From NCBI GenBank assembly GCA_002431915.1, contig DJEP01000059.1:1-45848 (forward strand): a stretch of 45,848 nt of DNA, read 5' to 3'. Source of the stretch: Lachnospiraceae bacterium UBA5895. Lineage in GTDB: Bacteria > Bacillota > Clostridia > Lachnospirales > Lachnospiraceae. Shown piece by piece: positions 33,237 to 41,675 of this stretch (its first letter is position 1; each line of letters begins with the position of its first letter). The translations under genes were made by a program, and so were the position numbers. Under the pieces are notes generated by a model. That model saw only the letters and a program-made list of their open reading frames with translations, was not told where the DNA came from and ran no database searches.

Positions 33237-34316
33237 ATGAATCTACAACAGGCACGGCGTACCCTGGGGATCAACCCGGAGGATGACAAGACCGCGGTCA
33301 AGAAAAAATACAGGCGTCTCATGGGGCAGTTTCATCCGGATGCGCAGTCGGGGGAGGAAACTTCGGATAGTATCCGGCGGGCGCAGGAAATCAATGAGGC
33401 GTATGAATATCTGAAAAAACATACCGGCATCTTCCAAAGCGGTACCACCGCAGGAAAAGGCAGCAGGCGTAATGCATCCGGCACCGGAGCACAGAGCGTC
33501 TGGAAGGACAGACCGCCGAAGAAGCCGGAATGGACCGGCAGAACCAATGAGAAGGCTTTCTGTGAGCGGAATGTTTACCAGCGCTACAGCATGGATGTGG
33601 AAGAGACCGTAAGGACGGACAAGCTGTATTACCGGGTCGCCAGAGGAAGGTATCTGTGGGATCCGGCGACAGAAGATTTTACCCTTTTCGTGACCAGTCT
33701 GCATCATGCGACGAAGGAACTTTTAGAGCAGACAGAGGAGAGAGCGGCGAAAAAGGCAGGAAGTGCAGCCGCAGCAGGCGTACGTAACGCAGAGGCGGAA
33801 CGTTTTCAGATCCAGTCGAAATTATTCTACCATCTGTCTGCCCAGTTCACCGATCCGGTGCAGATCCTTAAGCGGATCGCAAAGCCGGAGCGGACAGACG
33901 AATCCGGCAGGCAGATCTATCATTTCCATACATCTTTGGGAGCGGATGCCGCACAGACCGCTTATCGCAGGCTTACCGCCTTACAGCCGGGAGATGTGAT
34001 CTATCCGCTTACATTTCAGGAGAACCGGATCCTGGTGTGCCGGGAGAAACAGTATCCGCTGGGGCATCTGTTTTTCGAGGATGACCGCCTGTATTTCTGC
34101 GTGATTCCCCTGTTGCAGGAAAAGCTTGCGCAGGTACAGATGAAAGTGCGAAAAGTGCAGATATTGCGTAAAACACATCCCTACAAAGCAAAGGTAGATA
34201 TTGACCTGTATTTCCGCACGGAAAATGGGATTGCGGAATACAAAATGCGGGATCGGAATCTGGAAATTGCCGAAATATTAAACGATTACGTCGAAAAACT
34301 CACCGACAACAGATAA
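33237..34316 (+). CDS. J-domain (DnaJ-like) protein
   Basis: 359 aa. The first ~65 residues are a J domain: NLQQARRTLGINPEDDKTAV, the HPD motif in LMGQFHPDAQSG, and IRRAQEINEAYEYLKKH. It lacks the Gly/Phe-rich region and zinc-finger repeats of DnaJ, so it is a specialised co-chaperone that would stimulate DnaK through HPD. The rest is a basic linker (~65-110) and a C-terminal domain of unknown fold with DNEXK-like or other catalytic patterns absent. It is the last gene of the exoA-addB-addA run, 46 bases after addA. The start is ATG 33237 or TTG 33228; neither has a strong ribosome binding site. Confidence 0.8.
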   Translation: MNLQQARRTLGINPEDDKTAVKKKYRRLMGQFHPDAQSGEETSDSIRRAQEINEAYEYLKKHTGIFQSGTTAGKGSRRNASGTGAQSVWKDRPPKKPEWTGRTNEKAFCERNVYQRYSMDVEETVRTDKLYYRVARGRYLWDPATEDFTLFVTSLHHATKELLEQTEERAAKKAGSAAAAGVRNAEAERFQIQSKLFYHLSAQFTDPVQILKRIAKPERTDESGRQIYHFHTSLGADAAQTAYRRLTALQPGDVIYPLTFQENRILVCREKQYPLGHLFFEDDRLYFCVIPLLQEKLAQVQMKVRKVQILRKTHPYKAKVDIDLYFRTENGIAEYKMRDRNLEIAEILNDYVEKLTDNR

Positions 34317-34393
34317 AATGATCAAAAATAATTGAAAAAATGTTGAAAAATGTTTGTGTTTTAAAATAGTTGTGTTACTATAGAAATTAAGGA

Positions 34394-34428
34394 GTTCTGA
34401 TCTGCCCCGTGGCAGTCCACATCAGAAC
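34394..34428 (+). promoter_or_regulatory. 5' leader hairpin before the sensor-kinase pseudogene
   Basis: GTTCTGAT (34394-34401) and ATCAGAAC (34421-34428) enclose CTGCC-CCGT-GGCAG, forming 13 bp with a 5-base bulge. It stands just before the AGGAAAAAGA ribosome binding site. No T-tract follows it. Confidence 0.5.
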
Positions 34429-34442
34429 ATAGGAAAAAGAAT

Positions 34443-36083
34443 ATGTGGCATGTAGAAACCGACTATTTTGCACTGGCTGTTTTCGTGATCATGTTGATCA
34501 AGGAACATTCCCAGCGCAAAGAACACAATGATGTACAGGACAATGCATTCTATTTTTTATTGATTGTGAGCATTGTAAATGTAATTGTTGATATTTTTTC
34601 ATCCCTGGCGATGAACCGGGAGATGCACTGGTGGCCATACCAGATCCTGATGACGATTTATGTGGCCAGCATGCCACTGTTGGCACTGATCTGGACCTGC
34701 TATGCTTATGTACTCATTCATAAGGATTATTCGGTAAAACATCTGAACAGAGATCTGATGGTGGTTCTGATTCCCTATATGATCTATGTACTGGTTACAT
34801 TCAGCAATCCCTTTACGGAACTTTTCTTCCATTTATCCCCACAAATGGAATATAGCAGAGGTATTTTGTTCATGCCGGTAGGAGTGGGATCCATTATGAT
34901 CTACTCTGCGGTGGAACTGATTATGGTATTGTATAATTTTCAGAAAATATACCCCAGGGTCAATGCTTTTTTGCTGATGGCATTTTTCCTGGTGACGGCA
35001 TGCTTTATCTGGATCCAGCTGGCGCATCCCGGCTGGCTCGTAATTAATGCCAGCTATGCGGTCATCTATGTATGGTGTGATATCACCGTGGAGGAACAGC
35101 GTAGAAAAGAACTCTACGGCGAAATCAATCATAAAAACGAAGAACTGGAGATTGTGGCGAAAAGGGCAGAATCCGCAGCCCAGGCGAAGTCGGAATTTTT
35201 GTCCCGTATGAGCCATGACATCCGTACCCCCATGAATGCAATCATCGGTCTGACACACCTGGCCCAGGGAGAAGACAACATTCAGGTGATCCGGGAATAT
35301 TTGCATAATATCGAGACTTCCAGTGATTTTCTGTTGGGACTGATCAACGATATCCTGGATATGAGTAAAATTGAAAACGGTGAGCTGAAGTTAAATATAA
35401 TCGGATCTTTTTTAATCTGTTGTCCAATGCGGCTAAATTTACCCCTAAGGGCGGAATCGTGGAATTTCTGTCGGAATCCATACCTCCGAAGGAGGATAAG
35501 GTGGGGATCCGTTTCCATGTGCGGGATAACGGTATCGGCATGAGCCCGGAGTTCCTTCCTCATATGTATGATCCTTTTTCCCAGGAACGGTCCGAGGTGG
35601 GAGATAAGGTTAAGGGAACCGGTCTGGGACTGCCAATTGTGAAAAGTCTCGTGGATATCATGGGCGGTACGATCTTGGTGAAAAGTGAACTGGGAAAAGG
35701 CACGGAATTTATTGTGGATCTGTATGTGCCGCTGGCAGAGCCGGAAGAGGAGGAAATGTCCACAGACACGAGAAATGAGAATCTGATGAATGCCAGAATC
35801 CTGCTGGTAGAAGATAATGAGATCAATATCTATGTGGCACAGCTGATTCTGGAGAAAGCAGGATGTGTGGATGCCGATTATGAACGGCATCGATGCTACC
35901 AGAGAGATCCGGGCACTGGAGCGGCCGGATGCGGCTACGGTACCCATCATCGCCATGACGGCGGATGCTTTTGAAGAGGAGAAGAAAAAAACACTGGAAG
36001 CCGGCATGAATTACCATCTCAATCCGAAGACCTTATATAATATTCTGTCCAATCACCTTGCGGATAAAGGTGAGGAGGCATAG
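34443..36083 (+). pseudogene. Hybrid sensor histidine kinase, decayed by three internal deletions
   Basis: The N-terminus encodes about seven membrane helices (residues 1-~215), then a HisKA domain with KSEFLSRMSHDIRTPMNAII (His258). At about 35393-35398 coding shifts frame: after ENGELKLN the sequence resumes as RIFFNLLSNAAKFTPKGG, so the linker and start of the HATPase domain are missing. The HATPase then continues with DNGIGMS and KGTGLGLPIVKSL. A receiver begins ILLVEDNEINIYVAQLILEK but breaks at about 35861-35867 and resumes in another frame at MPIMNGIDATREI, losing the phosphoacceptor-Asp region. At 36021-36026 NYHLN joins PKTLYNIL directly, losing the conserved Lys-Pro segment. Everything else reads cleanly. 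A functional phosphorelay is not expected; the intact N-terminal 366 residues could still be translated. Confidence 0.8.
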
Positions 36084-36103
36084 TTTTTATGAATAGATAA
36101 ACA

Positions 36104-36152
36104 GACAACGCAAAAGGAGATACCCATAACGGATACCTCCTTTTGCGTTGTC
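36104..36152. terminator. Strong bidirectional hairpin between the kinase remnant and carbamate kinase
   Basis: GACAACGCAAAAGGAG (36104-36119) and its exact complement (36137-36152) form a 16 bp stem. It lies between convergent genes and can stop transcription from both sides, although the external T-tracts are weak. Confidence 0.75.
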
Positions 36153-36173
36153 TTAACTATCTAAGATATAAAA

Positions 36174-37109
36174 TTATGCTGTAATCACAGTGCCTGCCTT
36201 GCCTTTGATAGCATCCTTTACATGATCCATGGAAGTGATCAGTACTTTTCCGGTGGGAACTTTCTCGAGGTAAGCAATGGCTGCCTCAATCTTGGGAAGC
36301 ATGGTGCCTTCCTCGAACTGACCCTCGGCGATCAGGTCTTTCGCTTCTGCCACGGTGAGGGTATCTAAAGCGGTCTGATCTTCCTTGCCGAAATTCTTAT
36401 ACACATTGGGAACGGTGGTCAGGATGATCAGTTCGTCACAGCTTAAATCGGAAGCCAGCTTACCGGCGATGGCATCCTTCTCAATGACGGCGGAAGCACC
36501 TTTCAGGGCATGCTTCTGTTCAATGACGGGGATTCCGCCGCCACCGCAGGCGATGACTACCTGATCTGCATCTGCCAGAGCACGGATGGCTTCGATCTCT
36601 ACGATGTCGATGGGCTTGGGAGCTGCAACGACACGGCGGAAGCCCTTGCCGGGATCTTCCTTGACATAGTTGCCCTTCTTTACTTCAATCTCAGCGTCCT
36701 CCTTGGACATGTAACGACCGATGACCTTGGTGGGCTCATAGAAAGCTTCGTCGTAAGGATCTACCGTTACCTGGGTGAGGATGGTGCTGACCGGCTTGGA
36801 AATACCGCGGTCTAACAGTTCCGCACGCAGGGAGTTCTGAATATCATAGCCTACATAACCCTGGCTCATAGCGGAGCAGACACACATAGGTGCGGGAGTA
36901 TAGTCGATGTACACACGGCGTAATTCGGTCATTGCCTTGTGGATCATGCTGACCTGCGGACCGTTACTGTGGGTGATGGTCAGCTGATAATCAGCCTCCA
37001 CCAGATCTGCCAGTGCCTTGGCGGTTACTTTTACCGCATCCCACTGCTCGGTAGTGGTATAGCCCAGGGCATCATGTCCCAGAGATACGACAACTCTTTT
37101 TTTGCTCAT
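36174..37109 (-). CDS. arcC: Carbamate kinase
   Basis: 311 aa. Makes ATP and carbamate from carbamoyl phosphate, or the reverse, in the cytosol. It belongs to the amino-acid kinase fold: the N-terminus RVVVSLGHDALGYTTTEQW has the expected Gly-His/Asn-Ala motif, with His where many family members have Asn. Further blocks are THSNGPQVSMIHKAM, VVIACGGGGIPVIEQKHALKG, VIEKDAIAGKLASDLSCDELIILTTVPNVYKNFG and PKIEAAIAYL. Length is normal (~310 aa). No arcA, arcB or agmatine genes are next to it, so its route (arginine, agmatine or purine/allantoin breakdown) cannot be read from context. The start follows AGAGAGGTAATCTT. Confidence 0.93.
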   Translation of the reverse strand: MSKKRVVVSLGHDALGYTTTEQWDAVKVTAKALADLVEADYQLTITHSNGPQVSMIHKAMTELRRVYIDYTPAPMCVCSAMSQGYVGYDIQNSLRAELLDRGISKPVSTILTQVTVDPYDEAFYEPTKVIGRYMSKEDAEIEVKKGNYVKEDPGKGFRRVVAAPKPIDIVEIEAIRALADADQVVIACGGGGIPVIEQKHALKGASAVIEKDAIAGKLASDLSCDELIILTTVPNVYKNFGKEDQTALDTLTVAEAKDLIAEGQFEEGTMLPKIEAAIAYLEKVPTGKVLITSMDHVKDAIKGKAGTVITA

Positions 37110-37230
37110 AAGATTACCTCTCTATATGTATTTTCTTTATAAAATTCTCTGTCAAAAGATGTAATCAGTATAACATATTTTCCATAGAGTGTATAGCAAT
37201 TTCTGTCCCAGGACACCCTGCCGCTTCTAC

Positions 37231-37260
37231 TTTACATCCTGTACCGGAAAGTAATATAAT
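37231..37260 (+). promoter_or_regulatory. Promoter of the acyltransferase/membrane protein operon
   Basis: TTTACA (37231-37236), 18 bases, perfect TATAAT (37255-37260), about 45 bases before the start codon at 37307. Confidence 0.65.
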
Positions 37261-37306
37261 GAAAGAACCAATGTGAGAAACAATGACAGGAAGGAACAGG
37301 AGTATT

Positions 37307-38434
37307 ATGCAGAAAAAAGAACGTATGGAAAATCTGGAAGTACTGCGCTGTGTGGCGATGATGATGGTGGTCGTGCTGCACTATCTGGGCAAGGGAGGAC
37401 TGCTGCCGGATCTGACGGCACCGCTGTCTGCGCAGGATACCGTGGCATGGCTGTTGGAAGCCTTTTGTATCGTGGCGGTAAATGTCTACATGATGATCAG
37501 CGGATACTTTTTATGCGAAAGTTCTTTTAAACTGAGCAGGCTGTTGACCCTGTGGCTGCAGCTGTGGCTGTACTCCGTGGGTATCGGTGTGCTGGCGGCA
37601 GTGACGGGGATTACTCCTGCGGCGGAAGTGAGCACCCACTATTATCTGACCTTACTGTTCCCGGTGACCATGGGACATTACTGGTTTCTGACAGCGTATG
37701 TATTTTTATATATCCTGCTGCCCTTCGTGGGAATGGGACTGCGGCAGCTGACGAAGCAGCAGTTTCAGGTGGCGTTGGCGCTGTTATTTATCGCATTCTG
37801 CCTGGTGAAATCCATTCTGCCGTTCCGCCTGGAGGAGGACAGCAAGGGCTATGACTGCATCTGGTATCTGTGTGTGTTCTGCGTGGCGGCATATCTGCGC
37901 AGATTCGGGATCCCTTTTTTACAGAAAAAGTCCAGGGCACTGATGCTGTACCTGATCGGTGTCTTCGGAACCTTCGGTGAGGCAATGCTGCTGCATCTGT
38001 TTTATCTGAAAACCGGCAGCCTGGAACTTATTTTGAAGATTCCGTATGAATATAATCATGTTTTTCCGTTTTTAGCCTCCGTGGGGCTGTTTGGCCTGTT
38101 CCTGGACAGCAATATCCGTGGGAAAGTTGGCAGCGTGGCGGTGAAGATTGCGCCCTATACGTTAGGCGTATATCTGCTGCATGAGAATCTGGGCGTGCGT
38201 TACGCCTGGCAGCAATGGCTTGGCTCGGAGCGGATCCACGGCGTAGGGGCATTGCTTTTATGGACCGTCATCGCCATGATTACTGTATTCGTGCTGGGAA
38301 TTTTAGTGGACTTTATCCGGAAATGGGTGTGCGGCGGACTGCATAAGGCATTCCTGCACATTCCTCCCTATCGTGCTCTGATGGGAAAAATACAGAATGT
38401 AGATACTATGTTCAAAAGAGAGGTAACACTGTGA
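37307..38434 (+). CDS. Acyltransferase 3 family membrane protein
   Basis: 375 aa integral membrane acyltransferase with about ten helices. The diagnostic Arg-x10-His pattern is present near the start: LRCVAMMMVVVLHYLG. NVYMMISGYFL, GHYWFLTAYVFLYILLPFVG and the ending of helices plus basic tail fit the family that O-acetylates surface polysaccharides, peptidoglycan or small molecules. I chose ATG 37307 because AGGAACAGGAG lies just before it; an ATG at 37283 would place that site inside the gene. The stop overlaps the start of the next gene (GTGA), so translation is coupled and the two proteins probably work on the same surface polymer. Confidence 0.85.
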   Translation: MQKKERMENLEVLRCVAMMMVVVLHYLGKGGLLPDLTAPLSAQDTVAWLLEAFCIVAVNVYMMISGYFLCESSFKLSRLLTLWLQLWLYSVGIGVLAAVTGITPAAEVSTHYYLTLLFPVTMGHYWFLTAYVFLYILLPFVGMGLRQLTKQQFQVALALLFIAFCLVKSILPFRLEEDSKGYDCIWYLCVFCVAAYLRRFGIPFLQKKSRALMLYLIGVFGTFGEAMLLHLFYLKTGSLELILKIPYEYNHVFPFLASVGLFGLFLDSNIRGKVGSVAVKIAPYTLGVYLLHENLGVRYAWQQWLGSERIHGVGALLLWTVIAMITVFVLGILVDFIRKWVCGGLHKAFLHIPPYRALMGKIQNVDTMFKREVTL

Positions 38435-40386
38435 CAGATAACATGAAAAATAAAATGGCGAGAATCGGTGATCAGAAGCGCCTCTGGGAGTTCGTGTTCG
38501 TGGCAGTTCTGGTGCTGTATCCCCTGCGGCATATTACCTGGGGGCTGGATCTGTGGGATACCGGCTACGGCTATGCGAATTTTGAATATATGGGAACGCA
38601 GCATATGGATCCCATGTGGCTGTTTTCCACGTATCTGACCACAGCCATCGGGCATTTCTTAAGTCTGCTGCCGGGGGCGAAGACGCTGGTCGGCATGAAT
38701 CTTTACACGGGACTTGCCATCAGCCTGCTGGCGGTTCTGGGATATTATTTCTGCACGAAGGTACTGAAGATTCCGGCACTGCCTGCATTCCTGGGGGAAT
38801 TCACAGCAGTGAGCTTCTGTTGGTGTCCAACGGGATCTTTTTATAATTATGTGACGTATGTGTTCTATCTGATCTCGGTACTCTGCCTGTATCTGGGGCT
38901 TGCCAAAGGGAAAAAACCGTGGCTGTTCGCTGCGGGAGTAGCACTGGGCTGTAATGTGCTGGCAAGATTCTCCAATCTGCCGGAAGCGGCGATGATCGTG
39001 GGCATATGGGCATACGGCATCATCTGCTGGCTGGAGGAGCGGAAAGGCATCACGCAGGATGCCGGCGCTGCGGAAAGTGTGGAAGCGGAAGAGAAAAAAG
39101 CACGGAAAAAGGCAGCGGACGCGAAGCTTCGTAAGAAGTTGTTGCAGGATACCGGCATGTGCCTTGCGGGGTATCTTACCGCACTGCTTGTATTATTCGG
39201 CTACATTCAGATCCGCTACGGTATGGACGAGTATGTGAGAGGCATCCAAAGGCTGTTCTCCATGACGGAGGTGGCGACGGACTATACCGCTGCATCCATG
39301 ATCATGGGGATGTTTGACTGGTATTTCCAAAATCTGTACTGGGAGATCAGGATGTGCTTCTTTTTAATCGTGGGAATGATAGCGGTGACTGTGTTGGAAT
39401 TGATCGGCACTTATTGCGCAACGGATGCCGTAAAAAAGGTTCTGCGGATCCTGGAATGGGCGGGAAGTGCAGCACTTGCGGCAGTAATGGTGGCCTGGCT
39501 GTACCGGCAGGGATTCTGTGCCACGGAATATAGGAATTACGGAGCTGTCATCTGGCCGGGAGTGACTTTTTTAACGCTGACCCTGCTGGTGACGTTATGG
39601 AGAATATTTACCCCCTCCGCGCCGAAGGAGGAAAAGCTGATCAGCGGACTGATCTTCCTGATCGTGCTGATCACTTCTCTGGGCAGTAACAATAAGCTTT
39701 ATCCCAGCATGAATAACCTGTTCCTGGCATTGCCTTATATGTACTGGCAGTTTTTCCGTTTCTGCAAATATGCCGGCAGTTTTCGGTGGAAGCGGATCAC
39801 TTTGTCTGCCATTCCGGCAAAATGTCTCTTCGGTGGCTTTTTCCTGCTGCTTTTTATACAGGTGGCATTGTTCGGCAGAAACTTTGTATTTGCGGAAGGC
39901 ACCGGAGTACAGGATATCAGTGCACAGGTGACGAATAATACGACGCTGAAAAATGTATGGATGAGCGAGGAACGTGCCGGGTGGATGCAGGAAATCTCGG
40001 AATATGTGAATGACCGGGGACTTGCCGGCAGGGACGTTCTGATCTACGGACAGATTCCGGCATTGTCCTATTACCTGCAGATGCCGGCGGCATTCAATCC
40101 CTGGCCGGATCTGGATTCCTACCAGATCGCGCAGATGAAGCTGGATATGCTTAAGATGCAGGAACGGATGGATGCAGACGTGACTTACCGACCGGTGGTA
40201 TTATTAGAGAAAAAATATGCCGTGTATCTGGAAGCGGGAGAGAGCGCACTGGAAGCTTTGCAGCCCACGGAAAAAGAGCGGGGATATATCGTGGACAATC
40301 CCAAGCTTGCATTGATTGGGGAGTTCATGGATACTTACGGATATGAGAAGACTTTTGAAAATGAAAAATTTGTGATCTATGAATGA
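38431..40386 (+). CDS. Large polytopic membrane protein, possible GT-C-type glycosyltransferase
   Basis: 651 aa with roughly ten or more membrane helices, a cytosolic charged coiled segment (EAEEKKARKKAADAKLRKKL, ~residues 217-236) and a ~120-residue soluble C-terminus. The first large loop after helix 1 carries DLWDTGYGYANFEYMGTQHM, in the position where GT-C glycosyltransferases keep catalytic acidic residues. The whole layout (many helices, then an extracytoplasmic tail) fits that fold. I recognise no specific family, so function is inference. The GTG start overlaps the stop of the acyltransferase gene; a later ATG at 38443 is possible. Confidence 0.7.
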   Translation: MTDNMKNKMARIGDQKRLWEFVFVAVLVLYPLRHITWGLDLWDTGYGYANFEYMGTQHMDPMWLFSTYLTTAIGHFLSLLPGAKTLVGMNLYTGLAISLLAVLGYYFCTKVLKIPALPAFLGEFTAVSFCWCPTGSFYNYVTYVFYLISVLCLYLGLAKGKKPWLFAAGVALGCNVLARFSNLPEAAMIVGIWAYGIICWLEERKGITQDAGAAESVEAEEKKARKKAADAKLRKKLLQDTGMCLAGYLTALLVLFGYIQIRYGMDEYVRGIQRLFSMTEVATDYTAASMIMGMFDWYFQNLYWEIRMCFFLIVGMIAVTVLELIGTYCATDAVKKVLRILEWAGSAALAAVMVAWLYRQGFCATEYRNYGAVIWPGVTFLTLTLLVTLWRIFTPSAPKEEKLISGLIFLIVLITSLGSNNKLYPSMNNLFLALPYMYWQFFRFCKYAGSFRWKRITLSAIPAKCLFGGFFLLLFIQVALFGRNFVFAEGTGVQDISAQVTNNTTLKNVWMSEERAGWMQEISEYVNDRGLAGRDVLIYGQIPALSYYLQMPAAFNPWPDLDSYQIAQMKLDMLKMQERMDADVTYRPVVLLEKKYAVYLEAGESALEALQPTEKERGYIVDNPKLALIGEFMDTYGYEKTFENEKFVIYE

Positions 40387-40404
40387 AATAGAATCGTGTG
40401 CAGT

Positions 40405-40440
40405 GAAATCCCCGGAGGATGAAAACCTTCCGGGGATTTC
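40405..40440. terminator. Bidirectional terminator between the membrane protein gene and asnA
   Basis: GAAATCCCCGGA (40405-40416) pairs with TCCGGGGATTTC (40429-40440), 12 bp, with two more pairs inside. TTTTTT follows at 40450-40455 on the plus side after a short gap. Confidence 0.75.
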
Positions 40441-40467
40441 TGATTGCTGTTTTTTATGTTCGGTGCA

Positions 40468-41478
40468 TTATAACAGCTGTAAGCCGTTTTCTTTGGCAAT
40501 CTCCATGACCTCATCGGACCACAGGGAACACTGAACTTCGCCGATGTGTGCTTTTCTTAAGAAGAACATACAGATACGGGACTGACCGATACCACCGCCG
40601 ATGGTAAGAGGAAGCTCACCGTTAATGATTGCCTTGTGATAAGGAAGTTCCGCACGCTCGGGGCATCCTGCCTTCTGTAACTGATCCAACAGAGACTTTT
40701 TGTCTACACGGATACCCATGCTGGACAGCTCCAGAGCAATGTCCAGAACCGGATAATATACTACGATATCGGCATTCAGAGCCCAGTCATCGTAGTCCGG
40801 TGCACGACCGTCATGAGGCTTGCCGTTCTCTAAGGTCTCACCGATCTGCATGATGCAGACAGCACCCTTAGCCTTCGCAATGTAATATTCCCGCTCCTTC
40901 GGAGAGTAGTCGGGGAACATCTCTGCCAGCTCGCTGGTAGTTACGAAGAAGATGTCATGAGGAAGGATCTCCTCGATGTAATCGTAATGGATGGACATAT
41001 ACTTCTCGGTCTTGCGCAGAACCTTGTATACGGTGCGGACGGTCTCTTTCAGAGTCTCCAGATTCCGCTCTTCCCTGGTGATAATCTTCTCCCAGTCCCA
41101 CTGATCCACGTAGATGGAGTGGATATTATCGGTCTCCTCATCCTGACGGATGGCACTCATATCGGTATAGAGACCCTCACCGGGTCCAAAACCGTATTTT
41201 TTCAGGGCGTAACGCTTCCATTTTGCCAGAGACTGTACGATCTCTGCCTCACGGTCTCCCTGAGCAGCAATATGGAAATTCACGGGGCGCTCCACGCCGT
41301 TTAAGTTATCGTTCAATCCGGATGCAGGATCCACAAATAAGGGAGCAGATACACGCAGCAGGTGCAGACGCTCTGCTAATAATCCCTGAAAAAAGTCTTT
41401 GACTGTTTTGATGGCAACCTGTGTCTCATACAGGTTCAGCTGAGACTTATAATTTTTAGGTATGACAATATCTGACAT
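40468..41478 (-). CDS. asnA: Aspartate--ammonia ligase (asparagine synthetase A)
   Basis: 336 aa. Makes asparagine from aspartate and ammonia with ATP, using a class II aminoacyl-tRNA synthetase-like fold. Landmarks include YKSQLNLYETQVAIKTVKDF at the start, RLHLLRVSAPLFVDPASGLN, KWKRYALKKYGFGPGEGLYT, SIYVDQWDWEKII, and the C-terminal LPLTIGGGIGQSRICMFFLR (motif 3-like). Length is standard (about 330 aa). It is the ammonia-using rather than the glutamine-using enzyme. It starts after GAGAGGTCAGT on the minus strand, is monocistronic, and is divergent from the radical SAM gene. Confidence 0.95.
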   Translation of the reverse strand: MSDIVIPKNYKSQLNLYETQVAIKTVKDFFQGLLAERLHLLRVSAPLFVDPASGLNDNLNGVERPVNFHIAAQGDREAEIVQSLAKWKRYALKKYGFGPGEGLYTDMSAIRQDEETDNIHSIYVDQWDWEKIITREERNLETLKETVRTVYKVLRKTEKYMSIHYDYIEEILPHDIFFVTTSELAEMFPDYSPKEREYYIAKAKGAVCIMQIGETLENGKPHDGRAPDYDDWALNADIVVYYPVLDIALELSSMGIRVDKKSLLDQLQKAGCPERAELPYHKAIINGELPLTIGGGIGQSRICMFFLRKAHIGEVQCSLWSDEVMEIAKENGLQLL

Positions 41479-41532
41479 ACTGACCTCTCATTCTGCCGTC
41501 TGACGGCTTGTGTTACAAAATACTCCTATATT

Positions 41533-41561
41533 ATTTAACTGCGAAATGCACGATTTTGCAA
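41533..41561 (-). promoter_or_regulatory. Candidate promoter of asnA
   Basis: On the minus strand TTGCAA (41561-41556), 17 bases, TTAAAT (41538-41533). The flanking 12-13 bp containing CGATTTTGCAAG recurs inverted at 41586-41598, in the divergent promoter. Confidence 0.45.
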
Positions 41562-41586
41562 GCCTTTTTTCGGAAAAAATAACCAC

Positions 41587-41640
41587 TTGCAAAAATCGAA
41601 CATATGTGCTAATTTAGACACATACAAGAACAAACGTTCT
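41587..41640 (+). promoter_or_regulatory. Promoter with two LexA-like (SOS) boxes for the radical SAM/DUF4130 operon
   Basis: TTGCAA (41587-41592), 17 bases, TAATTT (41610-41615). CGAACATATGTGCT (41597-41610) fills the spacer and matches the Gram-positive LexA/DinR core GAAC-N4-GTTC with one mismatch in the right half. AGAACAAACGTTCT (41627-41640), just past the expected transcription start, is a perfect match and a perfect palindrome outside the 4-base centre. Confidence 0.75.
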
Positions 41641-41675
41641 GATTTTGGAAATTTTCGGTAAAAGGCGGTGATAGA

